Shown here piece after piece: positions 49,801 through 62,905 of a stretch of DNA of 64,000 nucleotides (positions are counted from its first letter, which is position 1; each line of letters opens with the position of its first letter). Below the pieces are notes generated by a model. The model searched no databases, was not told the DNA's origin, and was given only the letters and a program-made list of their open reading frames with translations. This DNA comes from Maylandia zebra (taxonomy: Eukaryota; Chordata; Actinopteri; Cichliformes; Cichlidae), in assembly GCF_041146795.1 (NCBI RefSeq), contig NC_135174.1, positions 24,824,878 through 24,888,877 of the forward strand, read 5' to 3'. The position numbers and the translations under genes are program-made.

Positions 49801-52800
49801 AAACAGGAATTTGTGGGAATAAAACTGGAGGAAAGGGATTGTTTTTAAAGTGGGAAGTGAGGGTGGAGAAATGAGAAAAAGACTCATACTAATACCAGTG
49901 GACAAAAATAATAGATTGCCCCTTTGACACACAGCTTATCACCCATGATTCCTTTCTACAACTAGTGCTCTCATGAGAGAGGAAGAGAAAGTTTGTGTGT
50001 ATGTGTGTGTGGATAGCAGTTCCCTTTGTGTCCACAGCTGAGAGACTTTGACCATATAGGGCAGCTGTTCCTCAGTGGATGGAGAGAAATGCCTGAAATG
50101 TGCCTGTGTGTCTCTGCAGGGTTGTACTCTTGACATCTTTTGCTGCTCTTTGCAGCAACATGTTCTCTGCTTTGTATGAAGCCATCAGCAAATCTACAAT
50201 CCTGATCTGGACTTTCTCCTTTTCTTCTTTGAAAACTAAAATGCCTTTTTTAACATCTGCAGACTTGCTGCTTGCATCTGTCTATGACATCCTTCTGGAA
50301 CTGAAAAATGTTGCCATAGTGAGATGCATACCAGATGTTTGACAGTCAAGGCCAAACATCCAGCAGTTTTCCCTTATTTTTGCAAGTGAAGAGCAAACTG
50401 AAGATACAAAAGTTCTATTAGAAGATATTGAAGGAGTCTGACAACATGACTGCACTTACGTTACTGATCTGATCCTGTGTCTTCTTCACTCTCTGCATCT
50501 CTGGAGTATCGACCACCACACTGAAACCTTTCCCCTTGTTCTTCTCAAACTCCTCCTTGTAAAGGGCCTGCAAATTTCAGAGTTATTTTAGAAGAATAAC
50601 TTGAAGTTTAAAGAAAAAACTGCTTTCTTGGTAAAAATTATTCTAAAAAAATTAACTCCACTCTCTTTGTGTATCAGGACTGAGCTGTATCTGTTATTAA
50701 AATCCAACCGAATGCCTTTTTTTTTTTTTTTTGAAAAGATGGAGATACCACTTGAAATTACTATGACTAAAAAATATGTAGCAATGCTGTGCTTCCTTTC
50801 TTTTGCATCAATCTTGGTTGCATTGTAGCCCAGGTACAATAACATCTGTGTGTACTGACTTTCCTTATTGCTATAAGGTTTAACTGCAAAGGTCTATATC
50901 TTTCCTTTTGGCCTTACAGACTTAGAGCTGTTATTGACTAGATTTTATGAGGACGGTTTAAAGCAGTTAATATGAAGCCGCTAACAGTCGTTAACTGTTG
51001 GGTCTGTCCCCCAAATTCCTCTTCAAGCATGTATAAGGTTGACTAGTGAACACTTTCTCTGTGAAAACAGTGGAAAAACGAATCTGCAGCTCTTAGGGGG
51101 TAATGTTATTGATATTAAGAGGCCTAATGGTTAAACTAAGCCAACTGGCTGGTGGTTCATTATTAGCATACGGACATGAGAGTGTTGTCAATCTTTTTAT
51201 CTGCCTCTGACCAAGAAAGTGAATGGTCACATTCCCAACAATGATCCAATATTTCTTTAAACATTAAACAAGTTAAATGACACAAGTGGAAGGAAACAGT
51301 TAGCTTTGTTACATATCGAATGCATGCATTGTTTTATCTTTGACATCAGCTAAAGCCACGGAAGTCGAGTTTTAAAATGAAGCCGCATTCAGTTACACTG
51401 TGCATCGTTTTACTGTTACAACGATCTGTTATTACAGCAACAAAAAATCCAATCCTGCAGCCCGTCTACCATGCACACTAAAAGAAAATAGTTCTTTTCA
51501 TGGCTTCTTTGCAGCCTGAAGTGGAAAATCTAAGACATTTTGCAAATGCTTACATTTTAGTGAAGCTTGTAAACTAAGCAGATATCTCTTTAGAACTTTT
51601 CATCTATGCTTTTATTATTTTGCAAGGCACACCTGCCTAACTTCCTGGGATTATTATTATTTTTCATTTCATCTCAAATGTAGCACAACCTGAATGCAGC
51701 ACTGAATCAAAGCCAACAAAGGATGATTAACAAAGACTTTTACATGTAAAGAATAAGATGGTATGGAAGCCCATGCAGACATGCAGACATGCAGATAGCA
51801 AAGCCGCATCACAACCTTCAATAATGTTTTAAAGAAGGAGGGAAAAAAAGAAGGAAGATCATTTGTTATAATTGGAGAGGTAATCGGAGAATTCGATTCT
51901 TGGTGGTCTTTAAGGTGGACCGAGCATACGTTACTGATCTGGTCCTGTGTCTTCTTCACTCTCTGCATCTCTGGAGTGTCAGCCACGGCGCTGAAACCTT
52001 TCCCCTTGTTCTTTTCAAACTCCTCCTTATAGAGCGCCTGTAAATTTTCATTCATCAGTCTTTATTGTTCATTTTAATGTTTTTAACTTAGACAAAGGAG
52101 CTTAGGGCAATGCTTTGGCTTAAATTCTCAATTCTAAAGGGTTATACTTGCTAAAATGATCATGTTAAACACTTTTACTGCATTTTAATCAAAAATATAC
52201 AAAAACTGATTCATGCAGGGCTTTAAATGGCCTTTTGGTGAGAGTTTTTGAAGCTTAAAACCTCAAGGAAACACTTGCAAACTTATTCCATGCCTGCATG
52301 TTTATTTGAAAGTAAATCTGAGATCCCCGCGAACTCACGCAGACATGCAAACATAAGTGAGTCATGATGTTGCTATGAGGAATATGCCTCCTCGGTAAGA
52401 GAGCTTGACTGCAGAGACTTTTATGGTTATAAACAATGAACTGGGCTGGTTTGATGAGTAAAGCGCAGAACGGGAGGGGTGGTGGTGTAAATTTGATCAT
52501 GCTGTTATAACAGCCGTGTTGAAATGAAACGACAGATTAAATTGCTAACCAAAAATACAGCCGCTCTTGGCGTGTTTGTCCTGTTTCATCAGGTGCTTGT
52601 TTATTTAGAGACTAACTGTTCAAAGAGACAGCTTAAAAGGAATCTAGTGGAATAAAAAATAAAAGACAGTCACATTTTTTATAGGACTCAATCCTTTGAA
52701 AAAATAGAAAACCAGAAAAACTCAGTACAGCCTTACTGTGTCCATATGAATTAAGAGTGTAAGTTGCAGCCAAGTGCTGCTAATCAAATACACTTAATTA

Positions 52801-55800
52801 ACTGATCGTCAAAAAGTTTCAGCACTTCCCGGGGGTGGATTTCCCAGCAAATTCCCCCCAAATTAGACTGTGCTCAGAGAAATAAAAAAAGAAAACAAGA
52901 GTTATATATCAGAGCCTACACACCTCAGTAAACATGTTAAATAATAAAATTCATAACAGCAAAATTAGAAAAAAGGTGAAACATTTTTTTGCTTGTTTGG
53001 AAGAGTTGGTTAGACAAAGCCTCTACATGGCAGTAGACGATATACCAAATAAACTTAATGTATCGCAAATTTTTCCCACTATGATGGTTAAAATGGCTTT
53101 ATCACAACCATCCAGTATAAACAGCCATGGCAATATTAAGCTGTCTGCACGTAATTCAGTTTTTTCTCCCACACGCTGCGACTGCATCATTAATCTCCCC
53201 TCCCAACAGGTACATTTCCTCTTATCACTCAGCCCTACTTGGCATTATGGTTTAGGTTTGCAAAGCTGCATCTGAACGAACTGCAAGACTTTTGTAACAA
53301 TGTGCTTTTGACAGAGGAGAACAAAGTGGAAATGGAGCCATAAAGAACAGCAAACCAAACAAGCACCACATATACCTTACACATCATGAGGTTTTGCAAC
53401 CACAGGACCTGGGCAGTCACTGAGTCGACCATGAACTCTGTATACCAGAGTATTCTAGAGTCAAAAGTGAGGCCATGTGGCTGACAGCTAAAGCTTAGTC
53501 AACATTTGGTCATGCAATAGGACAATGATTGCAAGCACAGCAGCAAATCTACAAAAGAAGGGAATGACCCAGTCAAGGTTACACTTCAGCCCAGGTGAAT
53601 TGTTGTGATGGGGACCTTAAAAGAGCTGTGCATAAGTGAATGCTCACAAACCTCAGTGAACTGGGCAGATGTAGGTCACAGTGCCTCTCATCAAACAGAT
53701 GTGCTAATATTTACCATGAATGTTTTTGATTTATTACCACATGTTGACACAGAAACACTTGAAAATAGCAAGGCGATGACAAAGGAAACAGAATAGCAGC
53801 ACTGAAAGTCAATACTGTTTGATGCATTTATAGATGACATCAATGAAGCTACAAAAATATCAAATGGTTTCATGTACCTTAATACACGTGTAATGGTTTC
53901 TGCTGTGTTACTGCAACCTTTAAGATTTTTTCAGCCATTATAAGACCTTTGCATTGTTTATTGCATTGTAAAAGTTACATTTAAAACTGTGTCCTCTCTT
54001 TTCAGAAACAGTTTATGTATTAAATAATTCACAAAATTCACATTTTTCACTTGGATGATTTTTCTTGGCAATGCAGATTAGCGTTCTGCATACCTACGCA
54101 ATTGGTTTAGCTTAACTGCTGACATTATGAATGGGGGTAGGGGTCGAGGACCATCCAAAAAGCTAACTGTGCCCCCTCAGCTATATTCATTTTACATATT
54201 TATATGTAAAATCCAGTCATACAGTTCGGTAATTAAGAAGTGAAACACCCACATTGCTGTTAATTTATTGTAATAACAACCAAGCTCATGTTAATGATTC
54301 TGTGAATAGCACCTTAGTGCATCTGCAGTAAACACTTTAGTATGACCAAGGAGGACACTGATTTTGGAGCATATGGGCCTATGCAAGTCAGACTTTGACA
54401 AGTACCCCTCACTTTTCTTAAGAACTGAAAAAATACCATTCACCAGCTTATGCATTTTTTTTTAAAGTACTTGAAAATTTCAAAACAAATGTGCAAGTGT
54501 GCATGAATACTTTGCTATAGAAACCATTTCCTGATAAACAGGAAACGTGAACTGATAAAAGGTTATGCTGTGTTCAGTTAACTAAATTTAACTATTCTCT
54601 GCAAATTTCGATATTCTGTCTAACAAATACAGGTCTGCACGGGTCTTGCAGAAATGCAGTCGTGAGTGGATTGCCTAACTTTTTTTCATCCTTTTAAAAG
54701 GGAAGAGAAGCTTCACCTCAAAATGCTGAGTGGCAAGATGATCCCTAAAGTTTAATCTGTGAAGGAATCTCTTTAATTTTGCGTGACTTGCAGGACTTAT
54801 CTCTTTGATCAGGTTAGAACATGTTGGCATGAACAGTGTGATTAGATTAGAGCTTAAGAACAGGGATGGCAGGGAAAAGGAGGCCGGTACCACATCAGAG
54901 GCTAAAAGGAGACTGGATCTGAGAGTATTTTTAAAAATGCTCTCAAACCTCTGATCATTTACAAGAGTTCCTGACGAAACGCATTTGAACTTCACGAATG
55001 TCAGATTGGCTCATGTTGTAAAAGTAGAGTCTCAAAATGAAGCTACCATGTCCTTACTTAAGTAACTCATCAAAGGGTACCTTTGATTTAATCAAAGGAA
55101 TCCAATTGTCATGAGAGCAGAGCCAAGATCTGCGTCCTGATCTCCTGCTCTGATACCGAGCTGAGTGAAGGAGATATATATATAGAACTTTTCCACCAAT
55201 GGGTTGCTGTTGCCAGTGCTTAACCTAGAAAAAGCTCCACTTATTTCCACCTTTAAAAAGACTGATGCTGGTGCCAAAAAAGCTGACATCAGCACAGCTC
55301 CAAACAATTGCTGCCACCAAAGTTGGAATCACTGCTCTCAGTGACAGTGTGAGGGCCATGGCGGAAAATTCAGGGCTAATTTTAATAAAACATGAGCCAA
55401 AGCAACTTCTGTTAAAATGCCCAGCTTTTACAGTGTAACATTTAGTTCCCTGGCATATCTGGTTATCAAAGACACCAAAGCAGAACTGTTATTTCTCGCA
55501 CCACCTTCAACACTGTGATGACGGAAAAGAGGCAATCAGGACTGACAGATATGTAACACCAAGCGATGTTGCTGCAGTGAGCTTGCAAACAGTATCTCCT
55601 TTCTCTGCTGGTCAAGACCAAGATGTAAATGATGGCAGAGATAGGCCTGAACTGCTAAAGTCTCACCTGACTATTAAGCATGCTCTGTTGTTTGAGACGC
55701 AGATTCTCGGGGGTGTCGGTCACTATGGTGAAGGAGGTTTTGGGGTAATGCCTGAAAAAAAAAAACCAGAAGGGAAGAAATTAGATAAATGAAGATTCAC

Positions 55801-58800
55801 ATCATGCATTCATCCACCCATCTATCCAGTTAAGCAGCAAGACCATGATTAGATTGATTGGTGTTAACCAAAGTCCTACAACATAACAGCAATCTTCTAT
55901 GAAATCCAGCCCAACAATATGATTGGCTGATAGAGTTTTTCCGTACATTTTAGTTCAGGTTTTGCTGAATGTCTTCTTCCTATGGATGTTCAATGGCTTT
56001 ATGCTTGGCTGCTTTGTTTTTTGCAATATTTGATTTTCAGGAGAAGCAAACTGTTGTCAAACTGAATTGAATGAACTGATTAATTTGTTCATTCTGCAAA
56101 TAATTTGTGCCTTATAATATTATGTAAAGAGCACAATAGATGAACCCGGGTTGCTGTTTAATAACAGTCGGACAGCAAATTTCTAATCTCACGTCAATCT
56201 TTAGGAATGACTGGAATCACATGATTCAATCTGTCTGCTCACACTTCTCTTTTCCATCACTTCCACATGCTGCCTGCAGCTTCTCCTGCTCAACTGCTTC
56301 AGAATTTAACTTCTGCTCATGTGGTAGATTTGTTAATGATGAAACAACCAAACCTGTTCAATCACCTTGCACAGATAATAGAAAAAAAGGCCGTAGTAAA
56401 TAATTCCTATAATGCTACGTATTATAATTTTGTGGCTATAGTTGCGTAATGAACTGATTTTGATTGACGCTAATGTTACTTAATAACAAGCAGTAACCTA
56501 AAGGAGCTGAAAAAGTGAAACGTCAAAAACTAGTGTCTCTAAAGGCCATTTTATTCTGGCTCCAAAAGTGACTCCCATGTTAAAATGTCCAAATTCAGCA
56601 ATAAACTTACAATATTCGCCTTTTATGATTACTGTACAGTGGATTTTTTTCCCCAAGAAATCACTCATTTGGATTTTGTTGAGGCCTAAAGTAGTTGAGC
56701 CCTTTGACTGACAGGTGTGCCAACACCTAGCCCATAGCTGATACTGTAGGCCTCACCTCCAGTAATCGGCATTACTGAACTGTACTTCTGGACCTCGTGT
56801 GTTAATGCAAACTCATAATATCTGACTTATAATATGGCATGCTGCAAAGCACAGCCTGTCCAAGAAATCTGTGCTTCAAATTCAGTGAATGAAATTCTAT
56901 AATTTATTAGTCAGTTACTTGGCACTAGTTAGCACACACAGTGTCTGTGTGGATCACCTCTACAGTGTAAGGATGCAGCTTTCTTCCTTGGTCTCTTGTG
57001 TTCTGGGGGCCTCTGGATGTCTGGAGTTTTGATCTCCTCCACACCTGCTTCATGCCCTGGAGGACGGGGCTGTGCCCCCCCCACACCCTCTAGCAGATCA
57101 TTACATGAAGGAACCTTTTAAAAAAACAAGCGCGTCCATGCTCACAGGTGTACACACGGGTGATCACACCCACAAACTACACTCTTTTTGGCTCCTACCT
57201 CAAAGCACACTGTGTTCTGTTGATCTTATGTGCTGCACAATAATGTTTAATATTTAGTATTTACTGTCATATTCCCATATATCATTGTGATGTTGTTTAT
57301 TCTATTACTCTTGTTCTCTTCTGCTTGTTTTCTTTTTTCTTTCTCAGCAGGTGATCCAGGTGATTGATATATGCATTTTCTTTCTCTGCCCGTTCTGTTG
57401 GTTTTTGTCTTTTGCCCTTCTCCCCCGTCCCTCTTCTCAGCTGTTTCTCTTTCCCTCTTTCTTTCTCCCCTTCTTTCCCCCAGTCAAGTCTGTCCCGTAT
57501 TCAGTAAGTGAAAATAAAATGAACAATAAAAGGTGAATCAAATGGACCATTACGGCAAGGCTGGGATGGTCAATTTGGTAAAGTAAATCCGTTGGGCATC
57601 TTTCTTTGCCTTTAGACAACAATTCTGATGGCAAAAGAGCCAAACGGGACAGGCGCAAAAAAAAAAAAAAAGGATGCAGCTTTCTGAACAAGCTTGCTAG
57701 CGTTTCCTCATAACTTAGCACTTGACTCTTTCATCCAAATAAGGCTGGCTCAAAAAAAAGCAAGCAAACAAACAAAAAAACCACCACGTCTACGTCTGAA
57801 ATGCTAATGCTGAGGCTTCAGAGGAAAGGTAACCACATCTTTTATATTTTAGATATGGTTTTGTTTCTTTCAAATATACTGCAAGCTCTTAACAAAGAGT
57901 CAGATGCTATCCAGCTATTTTAAGTGTTTGTTTTAGTCATCATGGTGGTGCATGCTGTGAACGCTCACATAGTGCAGTAAGGTTTCTTCTCAAAGCCTTT
58001 GTAGTTCGTCATGCTCAAGGCCATCTTGCAGACCTCACAGCTGAAACAACCTTTGTGCCAATACTAGGAAAAAAGAGAAGAAATAAAGTCTGAAGTATTA
58101 AACTTAGAAGAAAATGCATTTCCATCGACACAAATTTAGATCTGTATTAACCTTTTTTGACAGAACACTGTGGAAATCTTGTTCACTCTTACTGGCTGAT
58201 TGAATTAAATGGTTTTTCATTTGAAAAAATAAAACTTTTTTCTCTCTCTTTCTCTCTCTGAGCGGGGAAATCCCTTGACTCCTCTACATAAGGCCACAGC
58301 TGTCCTACTAATCTGTTTCTATTTCTCCCATCGCTTCACTAAAAGATTTCCAATAAGAAATGGTTCAAATGGAAAATGACTGTGAGAAATAATGCTGTGA
58401 AATTAGGTGCATTTTTAAACCTATGCACTATGCATATAAACTTTCCCATAAATATATTTTTTGCATTATTAAATAAAAGTCCTGCAGGAAGCCATTTTTC
58501 CCAAAAGAAATCAGGAATTGATAACATCTCTGTAACTCAGGTCACTTTGCTTTGATTAAGTCCTTAAATTGATTAGATCATCTTGATTATAAATAATATT
58601 CATCTGATTCCACTAAAATGATCAGAGTACATCTATTTGAGAAACCACAGATACATAGATTATTATTGATTATGTAAGATATAAATTTTTTAACATTTGG
58701 ATCAATTTCTAGTTGATTTTTATGTGTATTATCTAGACTTCCATTTTGCATGTTTTTTTTGGCTTGGTTGTGACTGTACAAAATATGCACCCAGTTAAAG

Positions 58801-59080
58801 CATCACATGAGATATGACTGCATAAAAATATTTTTAAAACTGTAGAATAAAAAAGAACTTTTGCAAGTGGACAAAACTATTTTAAATTTAAAATATCTAT
58901 AATAAAATTGAAAGTATAAGTTAGTCTTGAAACTCACCTGATAAATCTTTGCATACATTAGAGTAAATCACATTAAGGTCAGTGGATGGGCTTAAACTTG
59001 TTTCACCTTACCTTATCAAGGCAGTTTATTTTTTCTGTTGGGTAAACTGGTTTATTGCATCTCCCACAGGGCGGATTCAT
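46826..59080 (-). CDS. lasp1: LIM and SH3 domain protein 1-like
   Basis: An actin-binding focal-adhesion adaptor. Coding exons, 5' to 3': 59080-59012, 58063-57969, 55751-55667, 52037-51930, 50567-50460, 48004-47935, 47858-47767, 46999-46826. With all exons the product is 266 residues, with one of the duplicated exons 230 (human 261, with a longer linker). The LIM domain ([42 protein letters not shown]) has its zinc ligands. Nebulin repeats follow ([35 protein letters not shown] ... KKTQDQISN twice; [11 protein letters not shown]), then a short linker and an SH3 domain ([20 protein letters not shown] ... [11 protein letters not shown]). All phases agree. The linker [19 protein letters not shown] is much shorter than in human LASP1, and the SH3 is somewhat diverged ([14 protein letters not shown]), so this may be a fish lasp1 paralogue; LIM-nebulette is less likely. 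Confidence 0.9.
47377..47747. mobile_element. Internally deleted Tc1-like element
   Basis: The right end GTGTCCACATACTTTTGGGC and the left end GAGCCAAAGTGTGTAGACAC are imperfect inverted repeats of the fish Tc1 type. The interior keeps transposase-like pieces (TGGTTGAACTGGAAGCC). The right end is about 20 bases from the exon 7 donor (47767) of the LASP1-type gene. Confidence 0.6.
50460..50567 (-). repeat. Duplicated nebulin-repeat exon, 3' copy
   Basis: A 108-bp exon encoding [36 protein letters not shown], with CAG acceptor and GTAAGT donor, phase 0 on both sides. It differs from the copy at 51930-52037 at residues 17 and 19 only (VVV against AVA at 17-19). Confidence 0.9.
51930..52037 (-). 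repeat. Duplicated nebulin-repeat exon, 5' copy
   Basis: A 108-bp exon encoding [36 protein letters not shown], with an ACAG acceptor and GTATGC donor, phase 0 on both sides. The human gene has one such exon, with VAD at the same place. Confidence 0.9.
53440..53740 (+). mobile_element. Tc1-like transposase remnant
   Basis: The plus strand keeps [22 protein letters not shown] and further on GDLKRAVHK and LTNLSELG, all recognisable Tc1 transposase segments around the second and third catalytic positions. Many breaks. It lies in the intron between the first 108-bp nebulin exon and the exon at 55667-55751 of the LASP1-type gene, antisense to it. Confidence 0.65.
56985..57669 (+). mobile_element. 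5'-truncated LINE with poly(A) tail and target duplication
   Basis: The 16-bp direct repeat AAGGATGCAGCTTTCT lies at 56969-56984 and 57670-57685, and the second copy is preceded by an A run (57658-57671). This is target-primed retrotransposition of an L1/Tx1-type element. The insert (GGGGGCCTCTGGATGTCTGG, CCACACCTGCTTCATGCCC) is the 3' part only and has no open frame. It lies antisense in intron 2 of the LASP1-type gene. Confidence 0.8.
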
Positions 59081-60019
59081 GATTGCAGAAAAAACAAAAA
59101 CAAGTTTACTAGTCCAAAAGTTCAGGAGTAAAGGACCTGTAATGGGCAGCTGGTACTCGAACCGTCCTCCCGCTTTCTCGCAGGCATTTCAGTTAATATG
59201 ACCCCAAGGCGAGGAGGAGTCAACTGTGCAGCACGGAGACCTCATGTTGCCTTTACGGGTCGTCGGACATAGCAATTTTACTTCTGGTGTTTAAGTAATT
59301 AATACGAGATGGTCGTCAAATGTGATTCTATATGATATTTTTAGTAACTTAAAATGAATTAACAACAAAACAAACGAAACCATTGCGCATCATTCAGCGG
59401 CCTCTTTAGCTTGTCCAAATATGTTTTGTAAATTACAGGGTTTTCGCATGCCTTGAAGGCAGCATCAGCAGCGTTGAGGAGAAGTGAGGTTGATAACCTT
59501 AAAAGGAGTAACAACATAGACTAATCCAAATGTACTGTAATAACGCTTTTAAATAAATAAGGTCGACTCTAAACATAAATTTATCGCGGTAAGCTCTAAA
59601 TATCTACATTTATACAACAACAGGGTTACAACTTTTTATTTAAAAAAAAAAACCCATACACAGCACTAACACAAAAATTTAACCAGTAAAGAAAACAAAG
59701 AATTTTCCATGCTATTGATGACGTGAATGATAAATAGATATCACCAACTGCTACGTGGGGACATGATAATATACTGTACTGCGGTTCGACTTTGTTTATT
59801 TGACGCCCTCTGCTGGAAACAAGCTCGATTACAACCAGGTCTGCCATTTTGTTTACATTGTTAAGTTAGCGGAAAGCTTCGGACTAAACAAACCTGTGTA
59901 TTATAATATATGTTGGGATTTATGAGTAAATGCAAGAAACAACTATATAGTATATTCAGCGTGTCAGTACTGAACATGTGGTATATTCATATAGCCAAAA
60001 CTGGCCTATTTCGTGCATC
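59081..60019. other. Upstream region of the LASP1-type gene
   Basis: No gene is seen. The first 150 bases (GTACTCGAACCGTCCTCCCGC, GGCGAGGAGGAGTC) are GC-richer and probably hold the 5' leader. The rest, to the tRNA, shows no repeat that I recognise. Confidence 0.4.
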
Positions 60020-60091
60020 GGGGGTATAGCTCAGTGGTAGAGCATTTGACTGCAGATCAAGAGGTCCCCGGTTCAAATCCGGGTGCCCCCT
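60020..60091 (+). tRNA. tRNA-Cys (GCA)
   Basis: A complete 72-base cloverleaf. The acceptor stem pairs GGGGGTA with TGCCCCC, the D arm is GCTCAGTGGTAGAGC, the anticodon stem TTTGA pairs with TCAAG around the loop CTGCAGA (anticodon GCA, 60052-60054), and the T arm CCGGTTCAAATCCGG carries the GTTCAAATC B box. The A box TAGCTCAGTGG is intact. A TTTT terminator follows at 60093-60096. No intron and no encoded CCA, as expected. It is an intact nuclear gene by all visible signs. Confidence 0.97.
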
Positions 60092-61581
60092 CTTTTCTTT
60101 CCTTGGTGACTTTTTGTCGTTGCGTTCGTATAAATAAATGTAATAGAAAACTTCACCGATTGCCTAGCGATATATGAAGTTTATTCCTTACTTAACGAAC
60201 ATAATCTCTACGAGTAGCCGTATGTCTTTTTGTCGCTTTTATGTTTCCCACCGCGTCTTAAAATACTATATTCCACCTTATCTAAAAGAAATTCTTCAGA
60301 GGGTTTTACCACTAAATTAATTACATGTCCCAATGTGTACTTTTACTTTACTTTTTGATTTTGTCACCATTAGTTGTGTGGAAAATCTCTTTTCTTATTA
60401 ATCTGCAAAGTTTACAAGTATTTATAGACGTTGCAAGCGGTTAATATGCCTGTATGTTAGCAAAACTATCGGAATATCTGTCTCTGCTCGGTACACACCT
60501 TGATCTTTAAGCTCAATATAACAAATGATCACCGTGGCTGCGCTTGTCATGTGGAATTTCGTGTTGTGTTATGGCGCCATCCTGTGGCAATGCTGTGCAC
60601 AGCCCTAAATACCTTACATTTTTGCAATTTTTAACCTATCATGGGACTTCAGCAAGGAAGGAGATAAATTTCCATCCATCCTAGCTGTCTCAGGGCGAGA
60701 CAGATGCATTTGCTGTCAAATAAATTTGCATAAAAAATGAATTCCATACATGCAGTCATTTTGAGTTGTTATCACAGCAGTGCTTAAGCTATAATGTAAA
60801 TTTATTTTTAAAAATTAGATGCACATGAAGTATTAATGCCCACATAAGGTATTTCTCTAATAGTATCTTTAATGCTGTTTCCTTATATTTTAAGGCTCAT
60901 TCATTTAGTTATAAAAATTGAAAACCATCTAAATAGATGTTAGTCACTCACCAGACTATGACCTTGAGATCAAAATCCAGACTCGTCACCAGCTTTTATT
61001 AGAAGACATTTAAACAGAAAGGTTCAAAGAAAACCCTCATAACACGTCTCTAAAATTCATCCAAACAACATACGTCCTTATAATCACTATCAGCTATAAA
61101 GCTAAATATCCACATAGATATAACATTTTATGAACTCATCGTTGCTCGCGTAGAAGTTTCATGAAACAAAAGTGACTCCATAAAATGGATAAAAACAAAA
61201 AACACAGAGTAAAGTTGAGTGGTACATTGATTTGCAGTATGAAGGCTAGTTTAATTCATTCCCTGACAGGCCCTTGCATCATTGGCTTTTGGACATTTGC
61301 ATCTCATCATTTCTGTACTGCCATCTTCCTCTCAAACCCTCCAACCCTTAGATAATATGGCTAATCCTCTGTGTGATGGCAAACAGCAAAAGACACAGAG
61401 AAAGCTGGCAAGAGCTACAAGAGCAGTTACAGTAAACACTGTCCAGCCTCAAAGGTTGGAGTAAGGACATCTTGTGTTGATGGTCAGCCTGAATGTCCAT
61501 ATTCATCCTCCTGTAGTACCGCAGTTTTCCTCAAGATGGTGTCCTCTCTTCCACTGATTGAGTCCTGCAAGTCCTAGACCC
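60092..61581. other. Region between the tRNA and plxdc1, including plxdc1 3' UTR
   Basis: No gene. A poly(A)-signal complement lies at 60995-61000, which would give plxdc1 a 3' UTR of about 580 bases. No repeat family recognised. Confidence 0.4.
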
Positions 61582-62905
61582 TTAGCAGCAGTGCTCAGCT
61601 TCAATGAAGCCTTCCTTTTCATGGCCCCCGAGCTCGACTTCAGCATAACTGGAGTGACAGCCCTGATTGCGGAACTTCATAGAGGGCCAGTAGTTATTGG
61701 TGCGTCGCTGCAGACAGAGAAACAGTAGTAGGTAAAGACCACCTAGCAGGCAAATGGGAAGATGCAGGCTTCAACCATAGACGGCATAAAAGATGAATGT
61801 AGCCACTGGGATGTGCCTATTGCACATCCATAAATCCCCTAAACTTTACTGCAAGTGCTTTTATGAATTTTAAAGGTGAGTGTTTTCAAGTCAAGAGTGG
61901 GTTTTAAATGGTAAATATATGGTAAATGGCCTGTATTTATATAGCGCTTTACTAGTCCCTAAGGACCCCAAAACGCTTTACATATCCAGTCATCCACCCA
62001 TTCACACACTGGTGATGGCAAGCTACATTGTAGCCACAGCCACCCTGGGGCGCACTGACAGAGGCGAGGCTGCCGGACACTGGCGCCACCGGGCCCTCTG
62101 ACCACCACCAGTAGGCAACGGGTGAAGTGTCTTGCCCAAGGACACAACGACCGAGACTGTCCAAGCCGGGGCTCGAACCGGCAACCTTCCGATTACAAGT
62201 TACGTTTTACTGTGAAGCCACAAGCTCATTGGCCCATTGGAGCTTAAAGATCATCAGGAGAGTGTTTCCAGTGTTCAGGGCTGTTTTGTCACAGACTTCT
62301 GCAAGTCTTTTTGCAGACACATGAACATCACCCACTTCTCATTCATCAGGTGAATCTGTCATTTCATTGACCTGTGAAATAAACTGGTCACCCAGTGACA
62401 GAGTATGCATGCTTACACGTTTCACCTGTCTGAAGTCTGGTAGTTATGTAGACATTATAAAAGATGGACATAACTTCCAGGTTTAAAAGGGAAGCCAATG
62501 CAGAAGTGCCTTAAATCTACATTCCTTTTAATACCAGCATCAATGATGTATTTCAACAGTGGCTTAAAACAACTTTACCACCACCATCTGACCATAGCAG
62601 TATATTACAGCCCACCAGGTCAAAGTGAAATTAAGGGAAAACATATATTTTAAGACAAGAAAAGGTCCTCTATATTTTAAAAGAAAATTAAAGTCTGTGA
62701 CCATCCCTACTGCAGAGGGAATGAGAGCTGGATGTTGTTTTTCTGACCTGCATGAGGTAGAATGGTGGAGCCACTGTGGGATGTGTGTTGATGTAGTAAA
62801 CAGCCAGTAAGGTGAGAGCTACAAGCAGAACTAGAGCAGCCACAACGCCTGCGATGATGGCCGTGTTCTCTGTCATCCCGTTGTTTGGAGGGCTCGTCTG
62901 TATAT
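61582..62905 (-). CDS. plxdc1: Plexin domain-containing protein 1, C-terminal part
   Basis: A single-pass cell-surface protein (TEM7), known from tumour endothelium. Only the last two coding exons are inside the window: 62905-62748 and 61707-61582, joined in phase 0; upstream exons lie beyond the right end or in 62906-64000, where I could not identify them. The first exon encodes [15 protein letters not shown], the membrane span [20 protein letters not shown], and [17 protein letters not shown]. The second encodes [38 protein letters not shown] and a stop. The YYINTHP...P.YLMQ, WP.MKFR and AEVE...KEGFI motifs match PLXDC1 rather than PLXDC2 as far as I recall. Confidence 0.88.
61770..61830. 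mobile_element. Small repeat related to the MITE at 42767-42893
   Basis: ACCATAGACGGCATAAAAGA followed by TGAATGTAGCC resembles the MITE terminus. It lies in the last plxdc1 intron. Confidence 0.35.
61914..62250. mobile_element. Dispersed fish repeat
   Basis: GTAAATGGCCTGTATTTATA, TAGCGCTTTACTAGTCC and CTTGCCCAAGGACACAACG, with GGGGCTCGAACCGGCAACC near the end, is a very common teleost dispersed repeat. Its class is uncertain. It lies in the last plxdc1 intron. Confidence 0.65.
62450..62540. mobile_element. Small repeat related to the MITE at 42767-42893
   Basis: ATTATAAAAGATGGACATAA, CTTCCAGGTTTAAAAGGGAA and GCAGAAGTGCCTTAAATC match the left part of the MITE in klhdc1. Confidence 0.5.

Noticed and set aside
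49660-49848. 62-codon frame with a nearby hairpin GTATGTTGCTTGTGCAACATAC region
   Set aside because: Low-complexity charged peptide in an intron; no splice or family support.
50100-50342. 80-codon frame in a lasp1 intron ([19 protein letters not shown] region)
   Set aside because: It could be a transposon relic, but no motif was recognisable, so no family is claimed.
54100-55560. Possible repeat in a lasp1 intron
   Set aside because: Several open frames and AT-rich segments, but no terminal repeats, tail or coding motif was found.
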